Shown here piece by piece: positions 1 to 8,901 of a stretch of DNA of 64,000 nt (positions are counted from its first letter, which is position 1; each line of letters opens with the position of its first letter). The notes beneath the pieces are model-generated. The model had not been told where the DNA came from. It searched no databases and saw only the letters and a program-made list of their open reading frames with translations. The position numbers and the translations under genes are program-made. Source of the stretch: Sphingomonas sp. Leaf22 (GTDB lineage: Bacteria > Pseudomonadota > Alphaproteobacteria > Sphingomonadales > Sphingomonadaceae). The stretch is from assembly GCF_001421715.1 (NCBI RefSeq), contig NZ_LMKP01000006.1:37435-101434 (forward strand), read 5' to 3'.

Positions 1-750
1 GAACAGGATACCGTCGGTCGGATCGTGGCGATCATGGCACGGCTCCGCGATCCGGAACATGGCTGTGAATGGGATTGCGCACAGACGTTTGCGACGATCG
101 CGTCCTATACCATCGAGGAAGCCTATGAGGTCGCCGACGCGATCGAACGTGGCGATATCGGCGATCTGAAAGACGAACTGGGCGACTTGCTGCTGCAAGT
201 CGTGTTCCACAGCCGCATTGCCGAGGAAGCGGGTCATTTCGACTTGCGCGACGTTGTCGACGCCATCAGCGACAAGATGGAACGTCGTCATCCGCATATC
301 TTTGGTGACGCCGAAGTTGGCGGTCATCACCTGTGGGAACAGGTCAAGGCCACCGAACGACGCCAGAAGCCGGGGCAAGATGGCGCGCTGGCGGGCGTCG
401 CATTGGGTCTGCCCGCACTGGCCCGGGCGGAAGAACTGCAGAAACGTGCGGGCCGCGTCGGCTTCGATTGGCCCGACGCCACCGGGCCGCGCAACAAGAT
501 CGACGAAGAGCTTGTCGAGATCGCGCAAGCGACGACCGACGCCGAGCGGTTCGACGAAGTCGGCGACCTGTTATTCTCGGTCGTCAACTGGGCGCGGCAT
601 CTGGGGGTCGATGCCGAAGCCGCGTTACGCTCGGCGAACGGCAAATTCGAGCGCCGCTTCAGTGCCATGGAGGCTGAAGATGCCACCTTCGCCGACCGGA
701 CGCTGATCGAACAGGAAGCAGCGTGGCGGCGGGCAAAGGCGGCCGAGTAA
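1..750 (+). CDS. mazG: Nucleoside triphosphate pyrophosphohydrolase MazG (5' end outside window)
   Basis: MazG hydrolyses (d)NTPs to NMP and pyrophosphate, clearing non-canonical or excess nucleotides. The protein shows the two-domain all-alpha MazG architecture. The first half carries the LRDPEHGCEWDCAQTF opening and an EEAYEVADAIE...DELGDLLLQVVFH metal-binding helix pair. The second half repeats the pattern with KIDEELVEI and EVGDLLFSVVNWARH. The reading frame is open to base 1, and family members usually begin only a few residues before the RLRDP motif, so the start codon probably lies just upstream of the window. A GTG at 25 is the first in-frame start visible but would truncate the N-terminus. 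It converges on hflX. Confidence 0.93.
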   Translation, partial: EQDTVGRIVAIMARLRDPEHGCEWDCAQTFATIASYTIEEAYEVADAIERGDIGDLKDELGDLLLQVVFHSRIAEEAGHFDLRDVVDAISDKMERRHPHIFGDAEVGGHHLWEQVKATERRQKPGQDGALAGVALGLPALARAEELQKRAGRVGFDWPDATGPRNKIDEELVEIAQATTDAERFDEVGDLLFSVVNWARHLGVDAEAALRSANGKFERRFSAMEAEDATFADRTLIEQEAAWRRAKAAE

Positions 751-778
751 CGCTAACGCCAGGTTAACGATACTCGGC
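742..778. terminator. Dyad between convergent mazG and hflX, possible bidirectional terminator
   Basis: An 8-bp perfect inverted repeat (GCCGAGTA at 742-749, TACTCGGC at 771-778) brackets the mazG stop codon and the 33-bp gap before the hflX stop. There is no T-run on either side, so it could be an attenuating hairpin rather than a true intrinsic terminator, or chance. Confidence 0.3.
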
Positions 779-783
779 TGCAA

Positions 784-2070
784 TCAACGCGTCAGGAACC
801 GATCGTAATCGGCCGGCGACATACGGACATCGTACAAGGCGCGCCCTTCGTCGATCCAGTGATCGGTAACCTCGCCATGCGCATGCAGCCACGCAGCACT
901 TGCGCCGTCCTCCGGTGCCAGTGCGATCCGATAGCGGCGATGCCCCTGCGTCAACCGATCCCCGACGGTCCGAACGAGACGTTCGACCCCCTCCCCGGTC
1001 AGCGCCGACAGCGCGACGACGTCGTCGCGATGCGCCGCTTCGCCGAGCAGTTCGGTTCGATCTTCCTCGCTCAACAGGTCGAGCTTGTTCCATGCTTCGA
1101 TTCGTGGAGTCGTTTCATCCACACCGATTTCGGCGAGGACGGCTTCGACGTCGGCGGCCTGTGCTTCGGTATCGGGATGCGCAACATCGCGCACGTGAAC
1201 CAGCAGGTCGGCCGACACGACCTCTTCCAGGGTCGCCTTGAACGCGGCGACCAATTGCGTCGGCAGGTCGGACACGAACCCCACGGTATCGGACAGGATC
1301 GCCTTGTCGACACCCGGCAGCGACACTTGTCGCAGGGTCGGGTCCAGCGTCGCGAACAGCAGGTTTTCGGCCATGACGTCGGCACCGGTCAGCCGGTTGA
1401 ACAGCGTCGATTTGCCCGCATTGGTATAGCCGACCAAGGCAACCACCGGCCACGGCGCGCGCTGACGCCGGTCGCGATGGAGTGTCCGGGTCCGCGATAC
1501 GCCCTCCAGCTCACGCCGCAGCCGCGCCATCCGATCGCGGATCAGGCGTCGGTCGGCCTCGATCTGGGTTTCCCCCGGCCCGCCGAGAAACCCGAAACCG
1601 CCGCGCTGCCGTTCGAGGTGGGTCCAGCTCCGGACCAGTCGACCGGCCTGATAATCGAGATGGGCCAGTTCGACCTGCAACCGCCCCTCGGCGGTGCGGG
1701 CGCGTTCGCCGAAGATTTCGAGGATCAGCCCGGTGCGATCGATCACCTTGCAGGCCAGCGCGGTTTCGAGATTGCGCTGCTGCACCGGCGTCAGCGCGGC
1801 ATCGAACACCGCCAACTGGATGTCGTCGTCGCGGACGATGGCCGCCAGTTGATCGACCTGCCCGCTGCCGAGCAACGTCGCCGGCTTCGGCGCACGGACG
1901 CGGAAAGGTACGCGGTGGCGGACGTCCACGCCGATCGCCAACGCCAGCCCGGCGGTTTCCTCCAACCGGGCATCCGCGTCGCGCGCCGACCCGCCCATAT
2001 CGGGCAGGACGACCATTGCCGCTGCGCCGCGCGTGAATTCCTGCGCGTCGCGATCGAAACCAGTGCTCAA
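784..2070 (-). CDS. hflX: Ribosome-associated GTPase HflX
   Basis: HflX is a GTPase that binds the 50S subunit and splits stalled or stressed ribosomes. At 428 aa it has the usual length. The N-terminal HflX domain holds the glycine-rich [10 protein letters not shown] segment (about residues 158-167). The G domain follows with G1 GYTNAGKS (214-221), a TLDPT switch I, DTVGF (G3) and NKLD (G4). It is the last gene of the dusB-ntr-hfq run, and its start codon overlaps the hfq stop by 4 bp (ATGA), so translational coupling to hfq is likely. The hfq-hflX pairing is conserved in many proteobacteria. Confidence 0.96.
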   Translation of the reverse strand: MSTGFDRDAQEFTRGAAAMVVLPDMGGSARDADARLEETAGLALAIGVDVRHRVPFRVRAPKPATLLGSGQVDQLAAIVRDDDIQLAVFDAALTPVQQRNLETALACKVIDRTGLILEIFGERARTAEGRLQVELAHLDYQAGRLVRSWTHLERQRGGFGFLGGPGETQIEADRRLIRDRMARLRRELEGVSRTRTLHRDRRQRAPWPVVALVGYTNAGKSTLFNRLTGADVMAENLLFATLDPTLRQVSLPGVDKAILSDTVGFVSDLPTQLVAAFKATLEEVVSADLLVHVRDVAHPDTEAQAADVEAVLAEIGVDETTPRIEAWNKLDLLSEEDRTELLGEAAHRDDVVALSALTGEGVERLVRTVGDRLTQGHRRYRIALAPEDGASAAWLHAHGEVTDHWIDEGRALYDVRMSPADYDRFLTR

Positions 2071-2561
2071 ACTTCGTCCGCTCCCGATGCCTGTTCCTCC
2101 GCAAGGTTCAGCGGATTGGCCGGCTGAATCGTCGAAACGGCGTGCTTGTATACCAGTTGCGACATGCCCTCACGCTGCAGCAGCATGCAGAACAGGTCGA
2201 ACGCTGCGATCTGTCCCTGCAGCATCACGCCGTTCACGAGGAACATGGTGACGTTTTCCTGCGCCTTGCGCACAGCGTTCAGGAAGATTTCCTGTAGCGG
2301 CGCATTCTTCGTCGAATGCTCCGCCGCCGCCTCGATCACCGACGACAGGTCGGCCGGCCCGGCGGGCATGATCGTCGAAATGGCATGTTTGTAGATCAGT
2401 TGCGATTGTCCGTCGCGACGCAACAACACCGAAAAATTGTCGAACCACGTCACGATACCCTGAAGCTTCACGCCCTTGACCAGGAACATCGTGACCGGTG
2501 TCTTCGACCGGCGGAGTGAGTTGAGAAACAGGTCCTGAAGCGACCCGTGCCTATCGGCCAT
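2067..2561 (-). CDS. hfq: RNA chaperone Hfq with two Sm-like domains in tandem
   Basis: Hfq normally is an 80-100 aa protein forming a hexameric ring that pairs small RNAs with mRNAs. Here one 164-aa chain holds two complete Hfq domains: residues about 7-66 and 86-146, joined by a linker of roughly 19 aa. Each copy retains the proximal-face Gln (Q9; Q90), the rim basic pair (R17-R18; R98-K99) and the YKH signature (K58-H59; K139-H140). The copies differ at many other positions, so this is an old duplication. A trimer would give a pseudo-hexamer with alternating non-identical surfaces. I recall fused Hfq being noted in some sphingomonads, so the form may be lineage-specific. Confidence 0.95.
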   Translation of the reverse strand: MADRHGSLQDLFLNSLRRSKTPVTMFLVKGVKLQGIVTWFDNFSVLLRRDGQSQLIYKHAISTIMPAGPADLSSVIEAAAEHSTKNAPLQEIFLNAVRKAQENVTMFLVNGVMLQGQIAAFDLFCMLLQREGMSQLVYKHAVSTIQPANPLNLAEEQASGADEV

Positions 2562-2648
2562 GGTTTGCCCTTGTTTTTGGCGGAGAATTTTCCGCGTGAG
2601 TGTCTTTGACCGGCACCCGGTTGCCGTGCCCCAGCGGCACGAATATAT

Positions 2649-2677
2649 AATCTAGGTCGCTTGGCCGATGCCCGCAA
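2649..2677 (-). promoter_or_regulatory. Possible sigma-70-type promoter for hfq-hflX
   Basis: In the 129-bp gap between ntrX and hfq, the minus strand reads TTGCGG (2677-2672), a 17-bp spacer, then TAGATT (2654-2649), with an AT-rich TATATT overlapping downstream. This would allow hfq-hflX to be expressed apart from the ntr operon, with a leader of about 80 nt that can form a small CGTGCC/GGCACG hairpin (2625-2641). Matches to consensus are only partial. Confidence 0.35.
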
Positions 2678-2690
2678 TGGGACCTTCCGG

Positions 2691-4073
2691 CTATTCGTCG
2701 CCGCGCGTCTCGGTAATCCCCAGCAGCTTGAGTTTGCGATGCAGTGCCGAGCGTTCCATGCCGATGAACGTCGCGGTCCGCGAAATATTGCCCGAAAAAC
2801 GCCGAATCTGCACGCGCAGATACTCGCGTTCGAACGATTCGCGCGCCTCGCGCAGCGGCGAACCCATGATCGCGCTGGCCGACGCACCCCCTGCCCCATC
2901 ACCCGCCGACCCCAGCACCTCTGGCGGCAGCAGGTCGATATCGATGCGGGCAATACGATTGCCCGGCGCAAGAATGACCGTACGCTCGACGACGTTGCGC
3001 AGCTGCCGGACATTGCCCGGCCATTCATAGCTTTGCAGCGCGATCATCGCATCGGGTGCGACCTCGGGCGTCGATACCCGACGTTCATTGGCGTAATGCG
3101 CGACGAAGTGTTCCACCAGCGGCGGGATATCCTCGCGCCGTTCGGCCAGTGACGGGATCTGTACCGGTACGACGTTGAGCCGGTAATACAGGTCCTCGCG
3201 GAACGTGCCGTCGACGATCTCCTGCTGAAGATCGCGCGCGGTCGCGGAGACGACGCGAACATCGACCTTCACCACCCGCGTACCGCCGACCCGCGTGAAG
3301 CTCTGGTCGGTCAGGACGCGCAGAATGCGGGCCTGCGTCGCGATCGGCATGTCGGCGATTTCGTCGAGGAACAACGTACCGCCATGCGCCTGTTCGAGCA
3401 GGCCGGGGCGGACGAGATTGCCGCCCTCCTCCACGCCGAACAGTTCCTCGTCGACCCGTTCCGGGGTCATGCGCGCGGCGCTGACGATCACGAACGGTGC
3501 GCGGGCGCGCTGGCTCCAGCCATGCAGCAGGCGGGCGGCGACTTCCTTGCCGACCCCTGCCCCGCCGGTGATGAGCACGCGGCTGCCGGTGCCGGCGACG
3601 CGCTTCAGCGTCGCACGGACGCTGTTGATCGCGGTCGAACTGCCGGTGAGATCGTCTTCACGACCGACCGACGCCCGCAGCGACGCCACTTCCCGGCGCA
3701 ACCGTTCGGTTTCGGTCGCGCGCTGGACCAGAAACAGCAGCCGTTCTGCCTCGAACGGCTTTTCGATGAAGTCGACCGCACCACGGCGGATCGCCGCCAC
3801 GGCGGTGTCGATATTGCCATGGCCCGAGATGACGAGGACCGGCAGCGACGGATCGCGCGCCTTCAGTTCGTCGAGCAACTCCAGCCCGTCGAGCCGTGAT
3901 CCCTGTAGCCAGACATCGAGCAGGACCAGCGACGGTCGACGTTGTGCGACCGCCTCCAGCGCGGCATCGCTGTCGGCGGCGCCACGCGTGTCATAACCTT
4001 CGTCCTCAAGGACGCCGGCGACCAGTTCGCGGATGTCGGTTTCGTCGTCGACGACGAGAATGTCGAGCTTCAT
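2691..4073 (-). CDS. ntrX: Response regulator NtrX (AAA+ domain without GAFTGA)
   Basis: This is the cognate regulator of NtrY, with three domains. A receiver carries phospho-acceptor D53 and K105; an AAA+ domain follows with Walker A GGAGVGKE (170-177) and Walker B LFLDEI (234-239); a Fis-type helix-turn-helix lies at the C-terminus. The L1 loop that should read GAFTGA after ELFG is replaced by VEEGGNLVRPG (214-224), so contact with sigma-54 in the classical way is unlikely. Altered loops are known in NtrX of some other alphaproteobacteria. It probably works as a DNA-binding regulator of sigma-70 promoters. Its start codon overlaps the ntrY stop (ATGA). Confidence 0.93.
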   Translation of the reverse strand: MKLDILVVDDETDIRELVAGVLEDEGYDTRGAADSDAALEAVAQRRPSLVLLDVWLQGSRLDGLELLDELKARDPSLPVLVISGHGNIDTAVAAIRRGAVDFIEKPFEAERLLFLVQRATETERLRREVASLRASVGREDDLTGSSTAINSVRATLKRVAGTGSRVLITGGAGVGKEVAARLLHGWSQRARAPFVIVSAARMTPERVDEELFGVEEGGNLVRPGLLEQAHGGTLFLDEIADMPIATQARILRVLTDQSFTRVGGTRVVKVDVRVVSATARDLQQEIVDGTFREDLYYRLNVVPVQIPSLAERREDIPPLVEHFVAHYANERRVSTPEVAPDAMIALQSYEWPGNVRQLRNVVERTVILAPGNRIARIDIDLLPPEVLGSAGDGAGGASASAIMGSPLREARESFEREYLRVQIRRFSGNISRTATFIGMERSALHRKLKLLGITETRGDE

Positions 4074-6337
4074 GCGGGCGTTCCGGTCCGGGTAAGCATG
4101 GGATGGCGCGTCATAACCTCCTGTGGGGCATCATCTTCCGTCGCTCCGGTACCGGCGAGGGCGGCAAGGACCGACGGGTCGAATATGATCGATACGATCG
4201 TCCCTCCTCCGGGACGGTCGGCGAACGATATGGTTCCGAAATGTTCCTCGACGATCTTGCGCACGATGGCGAGGCCGAGGCCGGTGCCGCCCTTGCGCGT
4301 CGTCATGTACGGTTCGGCGATACGGTCGCGCTCGACCGGCAAGCCGATACCGTTGTCGCTGGTGTCGATATGCATCCGCCCCTGCGCGTCGTAGCGAACG
4401 TCGATTTCGATGCGGCCGCGTTCGGCCGTCTCCGGGCGAGCGGCAACGGCTTCTGTCGCGTTCTTGACGATGTTGGTTAGCGCCTGCCCCAGTTGTCGGC
4501 GGTCGCAGACCAGCGGTGCGGGGCCGGCGGCTTCGAGGACGAAATCGATATCGGGGTGGGCGACTTCGTGCAGGAACAGGCTTTGCCGCGCCAGTTCGGC
4601 GAGCGATTCGTGACGGAATACCGGTTTCGGCATCCGCGCGAACGACGAGAATTCGTCGACCATACGCCGCAGGTCGCCGACCTGCCGCACGATCGTTTCG
4701 GTCAACCGCGCGAAGGTGCCGTCATCCTCGTGCAGCTTGCTGCCATAACGGCGTTGCAGACGCTCGGCGGCGAGTTGAATCGGGGTCAGCGGATTCTTGA
4801 TTTCATGGGCGATGCGGCGGGCGACGTCGGACCATGCCGCGCGCCGCTGATCCAGCAATTGCTGGGTGATGTCGTCGAAGGTCAGGATGTGCTGGCCATC
4901 GTCGCGGGTGATGCGCACCGCCAGCGTCTTGGCCTCGCCGCCGGCGGCCAACTGGATGATCGCGTCCTGGGTATCGCTGCTGAGCAAGGGGTCGAGTTCG
5001 GGGGCCACGTCGGCAAGCGGCCGCCCGACGAGCGGGGTCGTGCCGGTCTTGAGCAATGCGGTCGCCGAGCTGTTGGCGAGGCGGATGATCCGATCGGACC
5101 CGACCGATACCACGCCCGCGCTGACGCCCGACATCACCGCTTCGATCAGCGCGCGGCGGCTGTCGATCTGGGCGTTCGCGGCGACCAGTTCGCCGGTCTG
5201 TTCCTGCAACCGCTCGGTCATGCTGTTGAACGCGCTGGCCAGCGTGCCGATCTCGTCCTTGGTCCGGGTATGGGTCGGTTCGGGAACGCGCGCCGACAGA
5301 TCGCCATCGGCGATGCGCCGCGCGGCCCCGACGAGCGCGCCGACGGGCCTGACGAGGCGGTCGGCGACGGCGAGCGCCACGAACACCGCGAGGCCGACGA
5401 TCAGAAGCGAGACGATGAACAGCGCGATGTTCAGGCGGAGCTGTACGCTGCGCGACCGGTTCAAGAGCGCGTTATAGTCGGACAGGATCGCGCGCGTACG
5501 GTTCAGTCGTTCGAGATAGGTTTGAAGATTCAGTTCGCGAGCGGAATAAAGATAATAGGGAGTTCCGGGTACCCGCGTCACCGATTGAACCTGCCGATCC
5601 CGCACGCTGACATAGCTTGTCTTGCCCGCGCGCAGAGCGGCGATCGATTTCGGGTCGAGACTCCAACGAAGCGGGCCCTCGTAAATCGACGTCGATGCGA
5701 TCGATTTCGGCCGTCCATCGGGCGGTATCTCGAACAGAACCGAGTCTCCGAGGTTCCTTACGATGATGCTGGACTGATACAGCGTCTGGAACGGGACGCT
5801 ATCGACCGGGTACCGATTTACCAGAAGCATGCGTTGGATATCGACGGCGACCGCAATATTCTGTCCGTCTACGGCGGTCAGAAATTCGTTGTAAGACGAC
5901 TGAGCAATCGACTGCGCGTTCTCGAAAATTCCCCGCGCGCGCGGCGAAGACCAGAATTCCACCCCGTACTGGAACAGAAACGACGCCAGGACCGTCACCA
6001 GCAGCATCGGCACGCTGGCGAGGATCGAGAACAGCGCAACCAGACGCACGTGCAGCGTGCCCGTGCCACCGATCTCCGACCGTGCCGCGCGACGCTTGGC
6101 AATGCGGCGACCCATCAGCACGAGCAGCGCCATGGCCGGGATCAGGTTGGCGACCAGTACCACCGCCATCAGCGACGGCGATGGCAATCGTCCGCGTGCT
6201 GCCTGACTGCCGTCGAACAGGAAATAGCTGCCGATGCCGACCGCGATCGCAAGGAGCAGGACCGCGGCCTCGATCGCCGGGAACCACCGCGCGGGGATCG
6301 AAGAGGCCCGAGCCGGTTCCGTCAACGCTGCACCCAT
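4070..6337 (-). CDS. ntrY: Membrane sensor histidine kinase NtrY
   Basis: NtrY senses nitrogen or redox/envelope cues and phosphorylates NtrX. The 755-aa protein has three N-terminal membrane segments (about 21-41, 57-76, 97-124), a periplasmic domain of some 175 aa, and a fourth segment (301-327). A HAMP linker follows, then a PAS domain (about 390-490), a HisKA domain with H511 in the HEIKNPLTP box, and a HATPase domain with N (NIVKNATEAV), G1 (DNGIGLP) and G2 (GTGLGLAIV) boxes. The layout matches alphaproteobacterial NtrY. It lies 67 bp downstream of ntrC in the same orientation and is coupled to ntrX. Confidence 0.95.
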   Translation of the reverse strand: MGAALTEPARASSIPARWFPAIEAAVLLLAIAVGIGSYFLFDGSQAARGRLPSPSLMAVVLVANLIPAMALLVLMGRRIAKRRAARSEIGGTGTLHVRLVALFSILASVPMLLVTVLASFLFQYGVEFWSSPRARGIFENAQSIAQSSYNEFLTAVDGQNIAVAVDIQRMLLVNRYPVDSVPFQTLYQSSIIVRNLGDSVLFEIPPDGRPKSIASTSIYEGPLRWSLDPKSIAALRAGKTSYVSVRDRQVQSVTRVPGTPYYLYSARELNLQTYLERLNRTRAILSDYNALLNRSRSVQLRLNIALFIVSLLIVGLAVFVALAVADRLVRPVGALVGAARRIADGDLSARVPEPTHTRTKDEIGTLASAFNSMTERLQEQTGELVAANAQIDSRRALIEAVMSGVSAGVVSVGSDRIIRLANSSATALLKTGTTPLVGRPLADVAPELDPLLSSDTQDAIIQLAAGGEAKTLAVRITRDDGQHILTFDDITQQLLDQRRAAWSDVARRIAHEIKNPLTPIQLAAERLQRRYGSKLHEDDGTFARLTETIVRQVGDLRRMVDEFSSFARMPKPVFRHESLAELARQSLFLHEVAHPDIDFVLEAAGPAPLVCDRRQLGQALTNIVKNATEAVAARPETAERGRIEIDVRYDAQGRMHIDTSDNGIGLPVERDRIAEPYMTTRKGGTGLGLAIVRKIVEEHFGTISFADRPGGGTIVSIIFDPSVLAALAGTGATEDDAPQEVMTRHPMLTRTGTPA

Positions 6338-6404
6338 GTTGCGGTTTTACAACATTCCCGCGGCAACGCACGTCAAATCGCAACCTGGGTGCGAACCGAA
6401 CCGA

Positions 6405-7859
6405 TCAGCGTTCCTTGTCAGCATGATAGGCCCGCAGCGCCGGATCGATGCCCAGATCGTCGAGCCGTTTGCGCAGCGTGTTGCGGTTCAACCCCATGGC
6501 TTTTGCGGCACGCAACTGATTGTTGGCGTGGCGATCGAGCATCGCTTCGATCAGCGGGCGTTCGACGTCGGAGATGAGCCGGTCGTAGAGTGTGCCGTTG
6601 TCGAGCGCGGCAGGTTCTTCGCGAGCGATGCGGCGGACCCAGGCGCGCACTGCTTCGTCGAGATCGGTGTCGGGTAGCGCGCTCGGCCGGCCGGTCGCTT
6701 CGCCCAGCGCGCCGCGCAGTTCGCTCGCCTCGATCGCGGCGTCGCGGCCGAGCACGGCCATGCGACGCATCAGATTCTCTAGCTCGCGGACGTTGCCGGG
6801 CCAGTCATGCCCCTCCAGCAGTGCCAACGCCTCCGCCGTCAGCGATTTGCGCGGCAGGCCCTCGCGGGCAGCCTGATCGAGAAAATGGCGCGCCAGCAGC
6901 GGAATGTCCTGCCGCCGTTCACGCAGCGGCGGCAGCGCGATCGGTACGACGTTGAGGCGGTAGAACAGGTCCTCGCGAAACTGGCCCGACTGGACTTGCG
7001 CGGCCAGCGTCTTGTTCGTTGCGGCGACGATGCGGACGTTGGCCCGGATCAGGCGGGCACCGCCGACGCTGGTAAATTCCCCCGATTGCAGGACCCGCAG
7101 CAGTCGGGTCTGCGCCTCCATGGGCATGTCGCCGATCTCGTCAAGGAACAACGTGCCCCCGGCGGCCTGTTCGAATTTACCCGCCGAACGCTGTGCCGCG
7201 CCGGTAAAGGCACCGCGTTCGTGGCCGAACAGTTCGGCCTCGATCAGTTCACGCGGGATCGCCGCCATATTTAGCGCAATGAACGGCGCGCGCTGCCGCC
7301 GGCCGAGGTCGTGGAGCGCGCGGGCGACCAGTTCCTTGCCGGTCCCCGATTCGCCGGTGACCAGCACGGTCAGGTCGGTCGCGACGACGCGGGCGATCAC
7401 GCGGTACACGTCCTGCATCGCCGGCGAGCGACCGATCAGCGGCAGCGACGAATCGAGCGCGTCGACCGGCTGTTCCTCGACCACCCCGGCACGCCGCGCC
7501 AGCGCGCCGCGCACCGACAGCGCGAGCGTGTCGAGATCGAACGGCTTGGGCAGATAATCGAACGCCCCCGCCTCCGCTGCCCGGACGGCAGTCGTCAGCG
7601 TGTTGCGGGCCGATAGCACGATGATCGGCAGATCGGGATATTCGGTGGCGAGCGACGCCGCCATTTCGAGGCCGTCGCCATCAGGCAGGACGACGTCGGT
7701 GACCAGCACGCCCGGCAACCCCCCACGCAGTTCGGCGCGCAACTGGCCGAGGGTCGCGACGCTGTGCACGTCATACCCCTCCCGCCGCAACGCCTGTGCA
7801 ACGACCGTGCGGATCGCGGCGTCGTCGTCGACCAGGAGGATGCGGGCGGGGCCGGTCAT
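6405..7859 (-). CDS. ntrC: Nitrogen regulation response regulator NtrC
   Basis: NtrC activates sigma-54 promoters of nitrogen-assimilation genes when phosphorylated by NtrB. The receiver has acidic DDD at 11-13 and D55 as phospho-acceptor. The AAA+ domain has Walker A GESGTGKE (159-166), an intact GAFTGA loop (206-211) and Walker B GTLFLDEIGD. A Fis-type DNA-binding region with NQLRAAKAMGLNRNTLRKRL closes the 484-aa chain. The intact sigma-54 loop contrasts with the neighbouring NtrX. The start codon overlaps the end of ntrB by 4 bp (ATGA). Confidence 0.96.
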   Translation of the reverse strand: MTGPARILLVDDDAAIRTVVAQALRREGYDVHSVATLGQLRAELRGGLPGVLVTDVVLPDGDGLEMAASLATEYPDLPIIVLSARNTLTTAVRAAEAGAFDYLPKPFDLDTLALSVRGALARRAGVVEEQPVDALDSSLPLIGRSPAMQDVYRVIARVVATDLTVLVTGESGTGKELVARALHDLGRRQRAPFIALNMAAIPRELIEAELFGHERGAFTGAAQRSAGKFEQAAGGTLFLDEIGDMPMEAQTRLLRVLQSGEFTSVGGARLIRANVRIVAATNKTLAAQVQSGQFREDLFYRLNVVPIALPPLRERRQDIPLLARHFLDQAAREGLPRKSLTAEALALLEGHDWPGNVRELENLMRRMAVLGRDAAIEASELRGALGEATGRPSALPDTDLDEAVRAWVRRIAREEPAALDNGTLYDRLISDVERPLIEAMLDRHANNQLRAAKAMGLNRNTLRKRLDDLGIDPALRAYHADKER

Positions 7860-8893
7860 GCGCGCGGCAGGTGCATGCGAAACACGGTCATCGCGGGAAA
7901 TCCTTCACGGGCATAGCGGACCAGACCGCCCATCTCGCCGACCAGCTTCTCGACCATCGGCAGGCCGAACCCCCGCCCCTCGCGCTTGCCCGAGACGAAG
8001 GGTTCGAACAGGTGGCCGGCAATGTCGGCTGGCGCGCCGGGGCCGTTGTCGGTGACGGTCAGCTCGATCGGTACGGCACGTCGGCTGCCGTCATGGATGC
8101 CGTGCGACAGCCCGTGGCGATAAGCGGTGCCGAGAATGATGCGGGGTTTCTCCACTTTTTCCAACGCTTCCGCCGCGTTCTTCAGCAGATTTACCATGAC
8201 CTGAACAAATGCGTCGCGGTCGATGCGGACCGGCGGTAACGACGGATCAAACCGCTCCTCGATCGTAATCCCGCGGGCGAACCCGGCCGACGCGAGTTGC
8301 ACCGCATGCGCCAGGACCGGATAAATGTTCTGTGCCACCAATTCGCGTGGCCGATCGTCGGTGAAATCCTGCATCCGGTCGATCAGCGCGGCGATGCGAT
8401 CGACCTCGGCGATGATCAGATCGGTCAGGACGGGGCGATCGTCGACGTCACCCGCCAGCAACTGCGCGGCACCGCGAATGCCCGACAGCGGGTTCTTGAT
8501 CTCATGCCCCAGCATCGCCGCCGCACCGATCGCGGCCCGCGCGCCGGCGGCCTGCGACATCGTGTGGCCACCGCGCCGGCCGTACAGCATGACGATCCGC
8601 CATGCCGAGCCGTGCGCCGCCGGGCTGTCGTGAAAGTCGAGGCGAAGCCGCCCGCCGCGCTTCAACTGCAATTCGCAGTCGTAGCTGGCAAAGGCCCGGC
8701 CATCGCGCTGTTCGGCATAGCCCGGTGGCAGCGAGATGATCTGTTCGAGTGACAGGCCGCGCATCGCCCGGTCCGACAGGTTCAGCAGCAGTTCGGCGGC
8801 ACCATTGGCATGGGCGATACACCCCGCCTCATCGAGCACCAGCGCGGCGACCGGAAGCCCTGCGAACAGGTCGGCAAATGCCGGCATCGCCAT
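7856..8893 (-). CDS. ntrB: Nitrogen regulation histidine kinase/phosphatase NtrB
   Basis: NtrB is a cytosolic two-component kinase controlled by PII that sets NtrC phosphorylation. The 345-aa product has an N-terminal PAS domain, the H box GHEIKNPLSGIRG (H130), an N box (VNLLKNAAEAL), TDNGPGAP and a G2 box GRGFGLPMVEKL. The frame stays open far upstream inside dusB. I chose the ATG at 8893, eight bases after the dusB stop, because it gives the usual NtrB length and begins just before the PAS domain. An ATG at 8926 is an alternative that would overlap dusB by 25 bp. No strong Shine-Dalgarno precedes either. Confidence 0.93.
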   Translation of the reverse strand: MAMPAFADLFAGLPVAALVLDEAGCIAHANGAAELLLNLSDRAMRGLSLEQIISLPPGYAEQRDGRAFASYDCELQLKRGGRLRLDFHDSPAAHGSAWRIVMLYGRRGGHTMSQAAGARAAIGAAAMLGHEIKNPLSGIRGAAQLLAGDVDDRPVLTDLIIAEVDRIAALIDRMQDFTDDRPRELVAQNIYPVLAHAVQLASAGFARGITIEERFDPSLPPVRIDRDAFVQVMVNLLKNAAEALEKVEKPRIILGTAYRHGLSHGIHDGSRRAVPIELTVTDNGPGAPADIAGHLFEPFVSGKREGRGFGLPMVEKLVGEMGGLVRYAREGFPAMTVFRMHLPRA

Positions 8894-8901
8894 AGCGGAG
8901 G

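Noticed and set aside
859..2127. Long open frame (422 codons) opposite hflX
   Set aside because: It mirrors the strongly biased codons of hflX; its product is low-complexity Arg/Gln/Asp-rich with no domain.
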